A stretch of 64,000 nucleotides of DNA from Actinoplanes sichuanensis (GCF_033097365.1 NZ_AP028461.1:9699501-9763500); one strand, 5' to 3'; shown: positions 18,201 to 26,307, counted from the stretch's first letter. A program made the numbers and translations. Notes: generated by a model not told the origin, from the sequence alone.

Positions 18201-18786
18201 CCTCCCGCCGGCCGGTGTGGTCCTCGCCCCGAGCACCACGAAGGCGGCGCCGACCTCGGCGAAGGTCGCCTACGGCACGGCTCCGGTGGTCAAGGTGACA
18301 GTCAGCGGCGGGCTGCCGGCCAAACCCTCGGGCACGGTACGGGTGCTGCTCGGCTCCACCGCGGTCGGCACCGGCACACTGTCCGCCGGCACGGCCACGA
18401 TCAGACTGGCCCGCAACATCGGCGTCGGCACCCGGAAGCTGCGAGTGGTCTACCTGGGTGACAGCCGGTACGCCGGTTCCGCCACCGACGTGACGCTCAA
18501 GGTCGTCGCGGCGGCGTCCAAGACGACGCTGACCGCAAAGAAGGCGCAGCTCACGGTCAAGGTCACCACCGCGACCGGCGTCACCGCATCGGGCACGGTC
18601 CGGATCGTCGCGGTTCGCGGCGGCACCAAGGTGGTTCGTACCGTCCGCCTGAACAGCAGGGGTGTCGCGGTCCTCGACCTCGGTCGCCTGCCGAAGGGCA
18701 CCTACCGGGTCACTGCTGCCTACAGCGGCTCGACCACGGCCACGAAGTCGACCGGCTCGACGATCACGGTCAAGGTGACACGATGA
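15256..18786 (+). CDS. secreted GH43-type glycosidase with LamG and Ig-like domains
   Basis: 1176 residues; ATG 15256 is preceded by GAAGGAAC, with a Sec signal peptide. Residues of about 35-250 form a LamG/concanavalin-like sugar-binding domain (LVLWYKLDEKSG ... VDSSGHGRNG). Two small Ig-like domains follow. Residues of about 435-750 form a five-bladed GH43 propeller with the expected acids: aspartate in LRDPFIIRS, aspartate in VIDSTMIDHNG and glutamate in GEGPLVFKS. The remaining C-terminal 400 residues are Ig-like, including a DAAGN segment. GH43 enzymes release arabinose or xylose from plant polysaccharides; the exact substrate cannot be read from the sequence. Upstream palindromes suggest induction by sugars. 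The hairpin at 18862 separates it from the FAS1 gene. Confidence 0.85.
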   Translation: MRISLGGLASAAVTLLLFPLVAPSPARAEEAAASTDGLVLWYKLDEKSGASAVDSSGHGRNGTVAGTASWTGGDGLTFDGSSTYVKAPDNVLAGLDSISISFDVLMDPQQVTPYFLYGFGNTSSSTGYGDGYLFTTGNNLRTAIATGNWSTEQSTAPSPAKALDRGTWKHIAYTQTGSTGTLYEDGTPIATNTAITIKPSAIGAGKTTANYIGKSNYNGDRLFKGKIKDFRLYDRALGGSELTTLAEPVVAGELAADRAALDLGDTSAVTSDLALPAAAPYGSKITWTTGDPAVITSTGVVTRPESGQPAATATLTATLTRGALTATRTFAITVRPRPTAQEEAREAAAGLVVHDVDDVRGNLTLPATGAQGATVTWSSDRPEIIDGTGVVHRPAVGQGAAAVALTATVRVGAASATRTITATVPELPPVRAKAGYLFSYFTGEGTADGEQIYLAVSKANDPLSYREVNNAKPVLTSSLGTKGLRDPFIIRSPEGDKFYQIATDLKIYGNGDWDASQRTGSKSIMVWESTDLVNWTDQRLVKVSPDTAGNTWAPEAYYDAGLGAYVVFWASKLYAENDPNHTGGTYNKMMYATTRDFHTFSAAKVWVDPGYSVIDSTMIDHNGTYYRFTKDERNNSSTSPCSKFIIEEKSTELRSTDYRFVKDCIGSGGVSAGEGPLVFKSNTEDRWYLFVDEYGGQGYVPFTSTDLDSGVWTKAISYSLPKRPRHGTVLPVTQEEYDRLLTTYQPNLLVKGVDEIPLTTRAGVAPALPTQVTARYADGSSSSVAVTWDSVPSSAYAKPGRFSVSGTITESQNVKATAAVTVPDEGAPTVTATVAPGWFTGPATVTVTAADEVDGPLVPKVRVTRSGEPAGAWTDQNGPLTIDRDGIHLVEYVAVDAAGNSSGIGSVTVRIDRTAPVSQATVDVKGRTVTLRAADDTSGVARVEYSTNGGGTWQPYTVPLTSTVLYRAVDVAGNVETTNQAILPPAGVVLAPSTTKAAPTSAKVAYGTAPVVKVTVSGGLPAKPSGTVRVLLGSTAVGTGTLSAGTATIRLARNIGVGTRKLRVVYLGDSRYAGSATDVTLKVVAAASKTTLTAKKAQLTVKVTTATGVTASGTVRIVAVRGGTKVVRTVRLNSRGVAVLDLGRLPKGTYRVTAAYSGSTTATKSTGSTITVKVTR

Positions 18787-18861
18787 CCGGTTAGGCCCAG
18801 CGGAGATCCTTCCGGAAAAGAATCCGGATCGACTGCATCCAACGGATTCGGGCGGAGCGAA

Positions 18862-18897
18862 GTACGGGGTGGCGGCAACAAAGCCGCCATCCCGTAC
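18862..18897 (+). terminator. hairpin between GH43 and FAS1 genes
   Basis: A 15-bp stem (GTACGGGGTGGCGGC with one G-T pair) and a 6-nt loop end just before the GGAAGGA ribosome site of the FAS1 gene. It could terminate the GH43 transcript or be a 5'-leader structure of the FAS1 mRNA. Confidence 0.55.
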
Positions 18898-18914
18898 CGG
18901 AAGGACGTCTGAAG

Positions 18915-19562
18915 ATGAGGATCACCCGAGTGGGCGCCCGGGCCATCGCCGTCGCGACCGCCGCCGTCGTCGCCACCGCCCTGTCCGCCGCTCCGGCCGC
19001 CGCGCACAGTAAGAAGCCGCTCGGCACCAAGTCGCTCGCCGCCGTGCTGACCGCCGACAAGAGCGGGTTCGACCACAACGGCCACGACTACGACATCCTG
19101 GCCGCCGCGGTGACGGCGGTGCTCAAGGCCAAGCCGTCCAGCCCGGTCAAGGTCCTCACCGACGGGAAGACCCGGCTCACCGCGTTCCTGCCCAACGACC
19201 GCGCGTTCCAGCTGCTGGTCCAGGACATCACCAAGTCGAAGAAGCTGCCCGGTGAGAAGAAGGCGTTCACCGCGGTGGCCGGCCTCGGCATCGACACCGT
19301 CGAGTCGGTGCTGCTCTACCACGTCGTGCCGGGCGCCCGGATCAACGCCAAGACGGCGCTCAAGTCCGACAACGTCAAGCTGAAGACGGCCGCCGGCTCG
19401 CCGATCAAGGTGAACGTCTACGGCCACGGCAAGAAGATCTCGATCATCGACCTCGACTTCAGCGACCGTAACGCGCGCGTGGTCCGGACCGACATCAACA
19501 AGGCCAGCCGGCAGATCGCCCACGGCGTCGACCGGGTGCTGCGCCCGATCAACCTGCCCTGA
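18915..19562 (+). CDS. secreted fasciclin (FAS1) domain protein
   Basis: 215 residues with a Sec signal peptide (MRITRVGARAIAVATA ... AAAHS) and one FAS1 domain. The H1-like motif is LTAFLPNDRAF, the YH motif is LLYHVVPG and the C-terminal element is IAHGVDRVLRP; all match the fasciclin pattern. FAS1 domains act in extracellular adhesion and matrix contacts. The start codon follows GGAAGGA at 9-nt spacing. There is no C-terminal anchor, so the protein is probably released or wall-associated. Confidence 0.88.
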   Translation: MRITRVGARAIAVATAAVVATALSAAPAAAHSKKPLGTKSLAAVLTADKSGFDHNGHDYDILAAAVTAVLKAKPSSPVKVLTDGKTRLTAFLPNDRAFQLLVQDITKSKKLPGEKKAFTAVAGLGIDTVESVLLYHVVPGARINAKTALKSDNVKLKTAAGSPIKVNVYGHGKKISIIDLDFSDRNARVVRTDINKASRQIAHGVDRVLRPINLP

Positions 19563-19582
19563 CCTGACCCCATGCACACGCG

Positions 19583-19617
19583 GACGCGCGGCCGCCCCCC
19601 ACGGGCGACCGCGCGTC
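19583..19617. terminator. bidirectional hairpin terminator
   Basis: A 14-bp stem (GACGCGCGGCCGCC with one mismatch to its partner) and a 7-nt loop lie between the convergent FAS1 and chitinase genes. Confidence 0.7.
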
Positions 19618-19627
19618 GGTGTGGTGC

Positions 19628-20827
19628 TCAGAAACCGGCGCTCACCCGGGTGAACGCCCAGTCGGCCTGGGCGATGCCGGAGCAGTCGCTGACCACGCCG
19701 CCGCCGGCGCAGCCACGGTCGCGGTTGACCGCCCAGAAGGCGAAGCGGGCCAGGTTCTTGCTCTTGGCGTAGTCACGGATCCGGGTCCAGGTGTCGACCG
19801 AGGTGACCTCCTGCTGGTCGGAGAGACCGTTCATGCCGGAGATGCCGATCCGGGAGTACGCCTGCGCGTCGGTGTACCCGAACGTCGACTTGAGCACGTT
19901 CTTCAGGCCCTCGGTGGCGCCTACGGTGGAGGCGTACATGTCGGCGCCACCGCTGAAGTCGAACGGCATCTGGGTGAAGATGTCGATGTTCGCGCCCTTG
20001 GCCTTGGCCTGCTGGATCAGCCGGACACCGTGCGCGTTCGGGCCGGTCGTGGTGGTGCCGAAGGTGAGGATGGTCTTCACGTTCGGGTTGCGCTGCTTGA
20101 TGATCTTCAGCGCGTCGACGATCCGGTCGGCGACGACGTAGTTCTCGAACTCGTCGGTGTTCTCGATGTCGATGTCGATCGCCTTGAGCTGGAAGGTGTC
20201 GATCACCTTCTGGTACGCACCGGCCAGCGCCTCAGCGGTCGAGCAGTTCGGGCCGAGCTTGTTGCCGCTCCAGCCGCCGATCGACGGGACCACGTCGGCC
20301 CCGGCCGCTCGGATCGCCGCGATGGTGCCGGCGTGCGCGCCGCCGGTCAGCCCGGACGAACCGTCCCAGGCCGGGTTGCAGCCGTTGCTGGCCAGCACGA
20401 ACGCGATGGTGAAGGCCTTGATGCCGGTGGCCTGCACGACCGTCGCCGGGGCGGGCGGGTTGCCCCAGCCCGGGTAGAGGTACGGTGCGGCCGCCATCTT
20501 GGTGCCGGTGGCCGGCGGCGGCCCGGTCGGCCCGGTCGGCGGGGTGGTCGGCGGGGTCGTCGGCGTGGTGCCGCCGCAGGCGCCGTTGTTGATCCAGACG
20601 TCCCACTGGCCGCTCTTCAGGGCCGGGTCCTCGCCTTGGGTCCACCACTTGGCGGTGTAGTTGTTGCCGCCCTTGGAGGCGACGTTGTCCTTGACGTAGA
20701 CGGCGGAGGAGCTCCAGGCCGGGGCGCACGCGACCGCGGCGTTCGAGGTGGCCATCGGCAGGACCGCGGCGGCCGTGGCGACCGCGCCGACCGACGCCAC
20801 GAGGGCGATTTTTCTGCTCAGCTTCAT
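19628..20827 (-). CDS. secreted GH18 chitinase with N-terminal CBM5/12
   Basis: 399 residues, second gene of a two-chitinase operon, 11 bp after the first. A Sec signal peptide (MKLSRKIALVASVGAVATAAA) leads to a CBM5/12 chitin-binding module with the aromatic core NYTAKWWTQGEDP, a short Pro/Thr linker, and a GH18 barrel. The catalytic loop reads AIDIDIENTDEF; the glutamate in DIDIE is the proton donor. The enzyme hydrolyses chitin outside the cell. The CBM-coding DNA is almost identical to that of the chitinase at 30577. The open frame extends upstream through the neighbouring gene, but the signal peptide fixes the start at 20827. Confidence 0.92.
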   Translation of the reverse strand: MKLSRKIALVASVGAVATAAAVLPMATSNAAVACAPAWSSSAVYVKDNVASKGGNNYTAKWWTQGEDPALKSGQWDVWINNGACGGTTPTTPPTTPPTGPTGPPPATGTKMAAAPYLYPGWGNPPAPATVVQATGIKAFTIAFVLASNGCNPAWDGSSGLTGGAHAGTIAAIRAAGADVVPSIGGWSGNKLGPNCSTAEALAGAYQKVIDTFQLKAIDIDIENTDEFENYVVADRIVDALKIIKQRNPNVKTILTFGTTTTGPNAHGVRLIQQAKAKGANIDIFTQMPFDFSGGADMYASTVGATEGLKNVLKSTFGYTDAQAYSRIGISGMNGLSDQQEVTSVDTWTRIRDYAKSKNLARFAFWAVNRDRGCAGGGVVSDCSGIAQADWAFTRVSAGF

Positions 20828-20838
20828 GAGGATTCCAG

Positions 20839-22140
20839 TCAGGGAAGAGTCGCGAGGTGCGGGTCGATGGTGTTGGCCCAGGCGTTGCCGTTCGTCACAT
20901 CCCAGTTGATGGACCAGGTCATCGCGCCCCGAATGCCGGGATAGGTGGCCGGCGGCTTGAACGTGCCGCAGTTGGTGCCCTTGGCCAGGCAGTCGAGGGC
21001 GGCGTTGACCACGGACGGGGCGACGTAACCGCCACCGGCGGCGCGGGTGCTGGCCGGCAGGCCGAGGGCGATCTGGTCGGGGCGAAGCCCGTTCTGCAGC
21101 GGGATGCAGGAGAGCGCTGTCAGGAAGTTGATGCTGCCCTGGCCGTACGCCGCGTTGTTGTCGCAGCCCAGCATCGCACCGGAGTTGTAGTACTGGGTGA
21201 AGACGACGGTGAGGATGTCCTTGATGTCGAGCGCGAGCTTGAAGTACGAGGACTGCGGGTTCTGCATGTCGATGGTCTGCGGGGCCATCGTGATGATCAG
21301 GCTGCTGCCCACCTTGGCCCGCAGGCTGCGCAGCGCGCTCGCCATGTAGGTCGGGTTGAGTCCGTTCTCCAGGTCGATGTCGACGCCGTCGAAGCCGTAC
21401 GTCTGGATCAGCCGGTGTACCGAGTCGGCGAAGGCGGTGGCGGCGGCCGTGCTGTTGACCGCGACCGTGCCCTTCTCGCCGCCGACCGAGATGACGACCT
21501 TCTTGCCGCGCTGGTGCAGCGTGGCGATGTCGGCCTTGAACTGGGCGTCGGTGTAGCCGCCGACCGCGGTGGCCAGGCCCGGGTCGAGGTTGAAGGTGAC
21601 CGCGCCGGCGGTGCCGGTGGCGTCGGCGAAGGCGACCGCGATCAGGTCGTAGGTGGCCGGGACGGCGGCCAGCTTGAGGGCGGCGGCGCCGTTGTCGAAG
21701 TTCTGCCAGTAACCGGTGAGGAAGTGCTTCGGCAGCGACCCGTCCGACGGTGGTGTCGTGGTCGGCGGTGTCGTCGTGGGCGGGGTGGTGGTCGGGGGTG
21801 TCGTCGTGGGCGGGGTGGTGGTCGGGGGTGTCGTCGTGGGCGGGGTGGTCGTCGGGGGAGTCGTGGTCGGGGGCGTGGTGCCGCCGCCGCAGACGCCGTT
21901 GTCGGCCCACACGTCCCACTGACCACTGCGGACGGCCGGTGACTCGTTCTGTGTCCACCACTTGGCGGTGTAGTTGTGGCCGTTCTGCGAGGCCGTGTTG
22001 CCACCGACGTAGACCGCGGACGCGCTCCAGGCGGGTGCGCAGGCCGCCGCGGCCGAGGCGTTGCCCGCGAAGTAGGTCGCTCCGCCGCCCGCGGCCAGCG
22101 CCGTGACCGTGGCGAGTATTACCGATCTGGAACGCCTCAT
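20839..22140 (-). CDS. secreted GH18 chitinase with CBM5/12 and repetitive Thr/Pro linker
   Basis: 433 residues; ATG 22140 has GGAAGGA 5 nt upstream. Order: signal peptide, CBM5/12 (YTAKWWTQNESP), a long TTTPP-repeat linker of about 45 residues, and a GH18 domain with the complete motif DGVDIDLEN. It is first in an operon with the chitinase at 19628. The two catalytic domains differ clearly in sequence and so probably differ in mode of attack (inference). The promoter at 22177-22205 carries the palindrome shared with the distant chitinase gene, pointing to joint regulation. Confidence 0.92.
   Translation of the reverse strand: MRRSRSVILATVTALAAGGGATYFAGNASAAAACAPAWSASAVYVGGNTASQNGHNYTAKWWTQNESPAVRSGQWDVWADNGVCGGGTTPPTTTPPTTTPPTTTPPTTTPPTTTPPTTTPPTTTPPTTTPPSDGSLPKHFLTGYWQNFDNGAAALKLAAVPATYDLIAVAFADATGTAGAVTFNLDPGLATAVGGYTDAQFKADIATLHQRGKKVVISVGGEKGTVAVNSTAAATAFADSVHRLIQTYGFDGVDIDLENGLNPTYMASALRSLRAKVGSSLIITMAPQTIDMQNPQSSYFKLALDIKDILTVVFTQYYNSGAMLGCDNNAAYGQGSINFLTALSCIPLQNGLRPDQIALGLPASTRAAGGGYVAPSVVNAALDCLAKGTNCGTFKPPATYPGIRGAMTWSINWDVTNGNAWANTIDPHLATLP
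21781..21840 (-). repeat. tandem 30-bp repeat encoding the chitinase linker
   Basis: Two exact 30-bp copies lie next to each other, with degenerate copies on both sides (about 21750-21875). The unit encodes ten Thr/Pro residues, so copy-number change would alter linker length without a frameshift. Confidence 0.85.
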
Positions 22141-22176
22141 CGGAGTCCTTCCATGGATGACCTGGGGATGCATCAA

Positions 22177-22205
22177 TGTTTAGGACTGTTAACAGTGAAT
22201 GTAAA
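22177..22205 (-). promoter_or_regulatory. chitinase operon promoter with palindrome in the spacer
   Basis: On the minus strand TTTACA, a 17-bp spacer and TAAACA precede the chitinase start by about 37 bp. The perfect palindrome ACTGTTAACAGT (22185-22196) fills the spacer. The promoter at 30542 has the same layout. A bound repressor would block RNA polymerase directly. Confidence 0.65.
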
Positions 22206-22235
22206 GAGGCCGAACCTTAAACTTCCTAAAATCGA

Positions 22236-22266
22236 CGATGGGGCCGGTCGGCGACCGGCCCCATCG
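22236..22266 (-). terminator. hairpin terminator
   Basis: Perfect 15-bp arms (CGATGGGGCCGGTCG and its complement) are separated by one base. The hairpin starts 11 bp past the stop codon of the gene ending at 22278 and separates it from the chitinase promoter. Confidence 0.8.
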
Positions 22267-22277
22267 TGATCAGAAGG

Positions 22278-24302
22278 TCACTTGGTGAAGGTGTAGTACC
22301 TCCACGCGCCGGCCGAGGTCGCGTTGATCTTGTCGCCCGAGGTGCCGTAGAGGTACTCGGCGCGGGCCCGCCACTTCACGCCCGCCTTGTAGGTGCCGTC
22401 GACGGTGAGGGTGGCCCGGCCGGTCGAGGTGAGCTTGGTGGTCACCGTGCGCCAGGTCTTCCACGCGCCGCCGGAGTAGTACTGGACGACGGTTCGGACC
22501 GTGCGGTTCGGGTACGGCGACGCGGTGTGGACGAACTTCGGGTCCTTGCTGGTACGCAGGTACTCGTACGTCTGGGAGCCGATCTTCCCGGTCTTGTAGT
22601 CGTTGTAGACGCCGGTGCCGAGCTTGAGCTTGGTGTAGAGCACCGAAGCCACCGAGCGCGGCGCATACCGTCCGTCACCGGCGAACTTGATCGTCACCGT
22701 GGTGTTGCGCTTCAGCGCCACCTTGAACGTCGCCTTGCCCGCGCTGTTCACCTTGACCGTCGAGATCGGGTGGTCGTACGGCCCCTCACCGGCCCGCTGG
22801 ATCCAGAACTCGACGTTCCGGTTGCTGTACGTGCTGCCCAGCGTCGCGGTGACGGTCGCCGTGTCGCCCTCGGTGTAGCCGGTCTTGTCGGTGGCAAGCG
22901 CCAGCGTGGGCGTGGCCCGCGGAATCTGAACGGTGTCGTTGCTGCTCGCCGCGTCGGCCAGCTCGCCTCCGGCGTACGACACCGTGTATCTGACCGAACC
23001 GCCGGCCGGCGGGGTGTCAGTGAACCGGAACGTTCCGCTCTCCACCTTCGCCTTGGCGAGGGTCTTGCCGTTGGGTGACTCCACGTCCGTGCGGGTGACG
23101 TTCAGTTCGGTGCCGTCCGGCAGGCCGATCGCGCCGCCGACCGTGCCGGTCACGGTGAGGGCCTGAGCGCGGACGCCGGTGGCCGGGGCGTCGACGGTGA
23201 TCGTCGGCGCCGGGAACTCGGGCCCGCTGAGCTGCCAGAAGTGGTAGTCGTCGCCGCGCGTGATGTAGAGGAGCCGGCCCTCGGGGTCCCAGAGGACCCG
23301 CGACGGCAGCGGCATCGCGTACTGCTCCACCTTGGACACCTGGTAGGCCGCCACCGGAGTCTTCGAGCCGGCCTGGTAGACGGCGACGTTCGGCTCGGTC
23401 GCGGTGCTGTTCGGGAGGCCGACGGCGAGGCGGCCGTCGGCGGCGACGTCGACAGTGGTCGCGGGCGAAGTGTCCTGGCTCACCAGATCACGGGTGCCGA
23501 ACTTGTCCAGAGCGCTCTGCCAGACCCCGAAGCCGCCGCTGATCAGGGACTTTCCGTCGGTGCTCAGGACCGCCGCGTTGGTGTAGTCGTAGTTGCCCAC
23601 GATCGCCCCACTGCTGATCTTCGACTCGACGGCGCCGGAGATGTCGTAGGCCACGGCCTTGCCGGAGGTGTCGCCGTTGTGCGAGATGTCGGCCGCGACC
23701 AGCGTGTTCGGGGCGGTCGGCGAGGTGATGAGGATGGGGGCCATGTAGAAGGCGCTGCCGTCGGTGGCCGGGTCGTGCAGGCGCACCGCCGGTTCGGCGC
23801 CGGAGAGATCGAGCGCGCCGAGGTTGCCGTCGAACCCGCCCGGGGCCCACGCGCCCATGTAGCCGAACCACACCCGGCCGCCGGCCTCCGCCACGTCGTA
23901 CGGGTACACCGCGTCGCCGAGCGGGTAGCTCGCCTTCTGCGTGACGGTCGCGGCGTCGAAGGCGACGATCGTGCGCGTGTCGGTCCGGGCCGCGTAGATC
24001 GTCGACGAGTCGGCGGACAGGGCGAGCCCGCGGATGCCGGACAGGCCTTCGCGGCGTGCGAGGACCGTGCCGCCGTAGTTGGTGACCACCAGGCGGCCGG
24101 ACTCGTGATCGCTGATCAGGATGTGCCGGTGCGCCGGGTCGACGAGGACGTCGTCGATCGTCTCGACCGGCAGGAGTCGGGCCGCGCCGGCGGGCAGCTT
24201 CTCGATCTCGGCGGCGGACGCCGAACCCGTCGAGACGGCGAAGGCCACCGCCGACGAACCGGCGAGGACGGTCGCCGCAAGGACGGCTCGGGACACACGC
24301 AT
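22278..24302 (-). CDS. secreted beta-propeller/Ig-like protein, paralogue of the gene at 6131
   Basis: 674 residues with a Sec signal peptide (MRVSRAVLAATVLAGSS). A propeller of about 350 residues (RGLALSADSSTIYAARTD, RVLWDPEGRLLYITRGDD) is followed by two Ig-like domains (core LPDGTELNVTRTDVESPNGK) and the conserved C-terminal domain ending GTSGDKINATSAG...YYTFTK. Against its paralogue it lacks one Ig-like repeat. GAGG lies just before the ATG. No enzyme motif was found; a surface structural role is an inference. Confidence 0.83.
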   Translation of the reverse strand: MRVSRAVLAATVLAGSSAVAFAVSTGSASAAEIEKLPAGAARLLPVETIDDVLVDPAHRHILISDHESGRLVVTNYGGTVLARREGLSGIRGLALSADSSTIYAARTDTRTIVAFDAATVTQKASYPLGDAVYPYDVAEAGGRVWFGYMGAWAPGGFDGNLGALDLSGAEPAVRLHDPATDGSAFYMAPILITSPTAPNTLVAADISHNGDTSGKAVAYDISGAVESKISSGAIVGNYDYTNAAVLSTDGKSLISGGFGVWQSALDKFGTRDLVSQDTSPATTVDVAADGRLAVGLPNSTATEPNVAVYQAGSKTPVAAYQVSKVEQYAMPLPSRVLWDPEGRLLYITRGDDYHFWQLSGPEFPAPTITVDAPATGVRAQALTVTGTVGGAIGLPDGTELNVTRTDVESPNGKTLAKAKVESGTFRFTDTPPAGGSVRYTVSYAGGELADAASSNDTVQIPRATPTLALATDKTGYTEGDTATVTATLGSTYSNRNVEFWIQRAGEGPYDHPISTVKVNSAGKATFKVALKRNTTVTIKFAGDGRYAPRSVASVLYTKLKLGTGVYNDYKTGKIGSQTYEYLRTSKDPKFVHTASPYPNRTVRTVVQYYSGGAWKTWRTVTTKLTSTGRATLTVDGTYKAGVKWRARAEYLYGTSGDKINATSAGAWRYYTFTK

Positions 24303-24467
24303 GGATACCTCACATCGATCCGGGCGGGCTACGCGCCCGGGCAGCCTATGCGCTTGATCAGCAAAGTTGATCAGCTGAACGGACGAGTCGGTACCGAATC
24401 GTCGTGTCGTCGCGGATCATCCCTGGCGGAGGGTTCCGTCTCGATCGCAGCAGGTCATCGTGAGGGC

Positions 24468-25121
24468 ATGGACGAAACCTATGCGTACCGCCCGGCCGCG
24501 GTCGCCGCCCGCGACCACGGCCACATCCTGTTCGCCCGGACCATGGGCTACGTCGCCGGCACCACGGGCATGTTCGCCCTCGGCGCCTACCTCGGCCGGA
24601 ACCTGCCGGCCGGTTTCGCGTTCCTCGCGTACCTCGCCTCGTTCGCCGCCCTGATCGCGATGTACTTCACGGTTCGCAGGTCGCAGTCCACGACGGTCCT
24701 GCTGCTCGGCCTGTTCGGGCTGCTCACCGGGGTGGCGCTGGCCCCGACGCTGGTCTATTACGCGAGCACCGACCCGCAGGCGCTGTGGCAGGCGGGCGCG
24801 GCGACGGCACTGTTCGTGGCCGGTTTCGGCGCCGCCGGATACGCCACCCGCCGGGACCTGTCGGCGTTGGCCCGGATCTGCTTCTGGGCACTGGTGGCGC
24901 TGCTGCTCTTCGGCATCGTGTTGATCTTCGTGAACATCCCGAACGGCGCGCTGATCTACTCCGTGCTCGGCCTGGTGATCTTCGCGGGCTTCATCATGTT
25001 CGACTTCCAGCGGTTGCGCCGCTCCCGGGACATCGACTCGGCGCCGCTGCTGGCCGCCTCGATCTTCCTCGACATCCTCAACGTGTTCCTGTTCTTCCTG
25101 CGGATCTTCCGGAGCCGCTGA
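24468..25121 (+). CDS. Bax inhibitor-1 (BI-1/YccA-like) family membrane protein
   Basis: 217 residues, cytoplasmic N-terminus, seven predicted hydrophobic segments, and the family's typical C-terminal signature: YSVLGLVIFAGFIMFD followed by a basic stretch and LDILNVFLFFLRIF. BI-1 homologues are proposed pH-sensitive calcium leak channels in the inner membrane; the role in actinobacteria is unclear. The ATG at 24468 follows GTGAGGG. The last 44 bp overlap the end of the convergent gene at 25078, and no terminator hairpin is present between them. Confidence 0.85.
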   Translation: MDETYAYRPAAVAARDHGHILFARTMGYVAGTTGMFALGAYLGRNLPAGFAFLAYLASFAALIAMYFTVRRSQSTTVLLLGLFGLLTGVALAPTLVYYASTDPQALWQAGAATALFVAGFGAAGYATRRDLSALARICFWALVALLLFGIVLIFVNIPNGALIYSVLGLVIFAGFIMFDFQRLRRSRDIDSAPLLAASIFLDILNVFLFFLRIFRSR

Positions 25122-26247
25122 TCGTGTACGCGCTCAGCGATCCCTCGTTCGACTGGTAGAGCACCCCACCGGTCACCACGAGATCACCACCCAGCGGCGG
25201 CACTCCGGGCAGCACCGTGCCGCGGGCGGCGTCCAGCGCGATCCCCCCGGCGTACACGACACCTCCGGCCACCACGGGTTGCCCGGCGTACCGGGACAGG
25301 GCCCGCCGCCACACCTGCTTGCCGGTGCGGGCGTCCAGAGCCGCGACCGCCTCACCGTCGGACCGGTAGACCCGGGTCCCGTCGGCGGCGATCAACGAGG
25401 TCGGGCCGGGCGCCGTCCACCGTGCCGAGCCGTCCTTGACGTTGACCGCGACCAGGTGTTCCTTGTCGTCGGCGGCGTAGAAGACGTCACTGACCGGGGT
25501 AGCCGCCTCGGTGGCGAGACGCCGTTTCACGCTCCATCGCACCGCCCCGGTGACGATGTCGAACGCCTTCGTGCCGTCCGCCGCGTACCCCGCCACGACA
25601 CCGTTCGCGGACGACCCGCCGACCCGTCGTCCCGGCGCCTTCCACAGTTGCCGGCCGTCGCGTACCCGGTAGGCGACGGTGTCCGAGTCGCCGTTGACGT
25701 CGGTGCCGGAGACCAACACCGCGCCCTTGTCCACGACCATGCTTCCGACCGGCGGCGGGTTCGCGCTGGACCAGCGTTTCCGGCCGTCGCGCACGTCCAG
25801 CGCGATCAGTGCCGGGTTCGGGTCGCTGACCGACATGCAGTCGTTGTAGCCGACGACGAGCAGCCCGTCGGCGACCGCCATCCGCGGGAGGCCGCCGTCG
25901 TTCGAGTGGACCCAGTCGTAGCTCCACTGTTTCGCACCGTTCGTCGCGTTGTACGCGCTGATCCCGGCCAGGTCCCCGACGAAGACCCGACCGCCGGCCA
26001 CGACCGGGCCGCTGAACGACGAGCACGTGTCCGCCGACCGCAGCGGGACCGACCACTTACCGGTGAGCCGGCCCGCCGTGGCCGCGGTGATCAAGTTTTC
26101 CCGTGGGTTGAACCAACTGTCCTCGGCGTCGTAACCGACGTGGTCCCAGAGGGGCGGCGCCGGCGCGGCGGCGGTCGGTGTGGCTGCCGCGCCGGCTGCG
26201 AGGACGACAGCCACCACCACAGCAGGGGTACGGGCCAAAGCGTGCAC
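25078..26247 (-). CDS. secreted PQQ-like beta-propeller protein
   Basis: 389 residues with a signal peptide (MHALARTPAVVVAVV). It is built of PQQ/quinoprotein-type blades with repeated VxAxDxxxGxxxW patterns such as GISAYNATNGAKQWSYDW, LIALDVRDGRKRWSS and VAALDARTGKQVW. No catalytic PQQ ligands are obvious, so a binding or scaffold function is more likely than a dehydrogenase. The start is a GTG at 26247 without a clear ribosome site; a downstream TTG is possible. The C-terminus (SGSGRSAGRTGTR) overlaps the BI-1 gene by 44 bp. Confidence 0.78.
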   Translation of the reverse strand: MHALARTPAVVVAVVLAAGAAATPTAAAPAPPLWDHVGYDAEDSWFNPRENLITAATAGRLTGKWSVPLRSADTCSSFSGPVVAGGRVFVGDLAGISAYNATNGAKQWSYDWVHSNDGGLPRMAVADGLLVVGYNDCMSVSDPNPALIALDVRDGRKRWSSANPPPVGSMVVDKGAVLVSGTDVNGDSDTVAYRVRDGRQLWKAPGRRVGGSSANGVVAGYAADGTKAFDIVTGAVRWSVKRRLATEAATPVSDVFYAADDKEHLVAVNVKDGSARWTAPGPTSLIAADGTRVYRSDGEAVAALDARTGKQVWRRALSRYAGQPVVAGGVVYAGGIALDAARGTVLPGVPPLGGDLVVTGGVLYQSNEGSLSAYTISGSGRSAGRTGTR

Positions 26248-26307
26248 GAACGTAAGTAAAGCGGCACGACCCGCCCCCAGTGGACTATTAGCTGAATACT
26301 GGGCCTG

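Noticed and set aside
21750..21875. CRISPR-like array
   Set aside because: The 30-bp units are contiguous, have no spacers and encode an in-frame Thr/Pro linker.
19628..21961. 777-codon frame covering both chitinase genes
   Set aside because: The second chitinase's frame happens to be open upstream; its own signal peptide begins at 20827 and the upstream chitinase is read in another frame.
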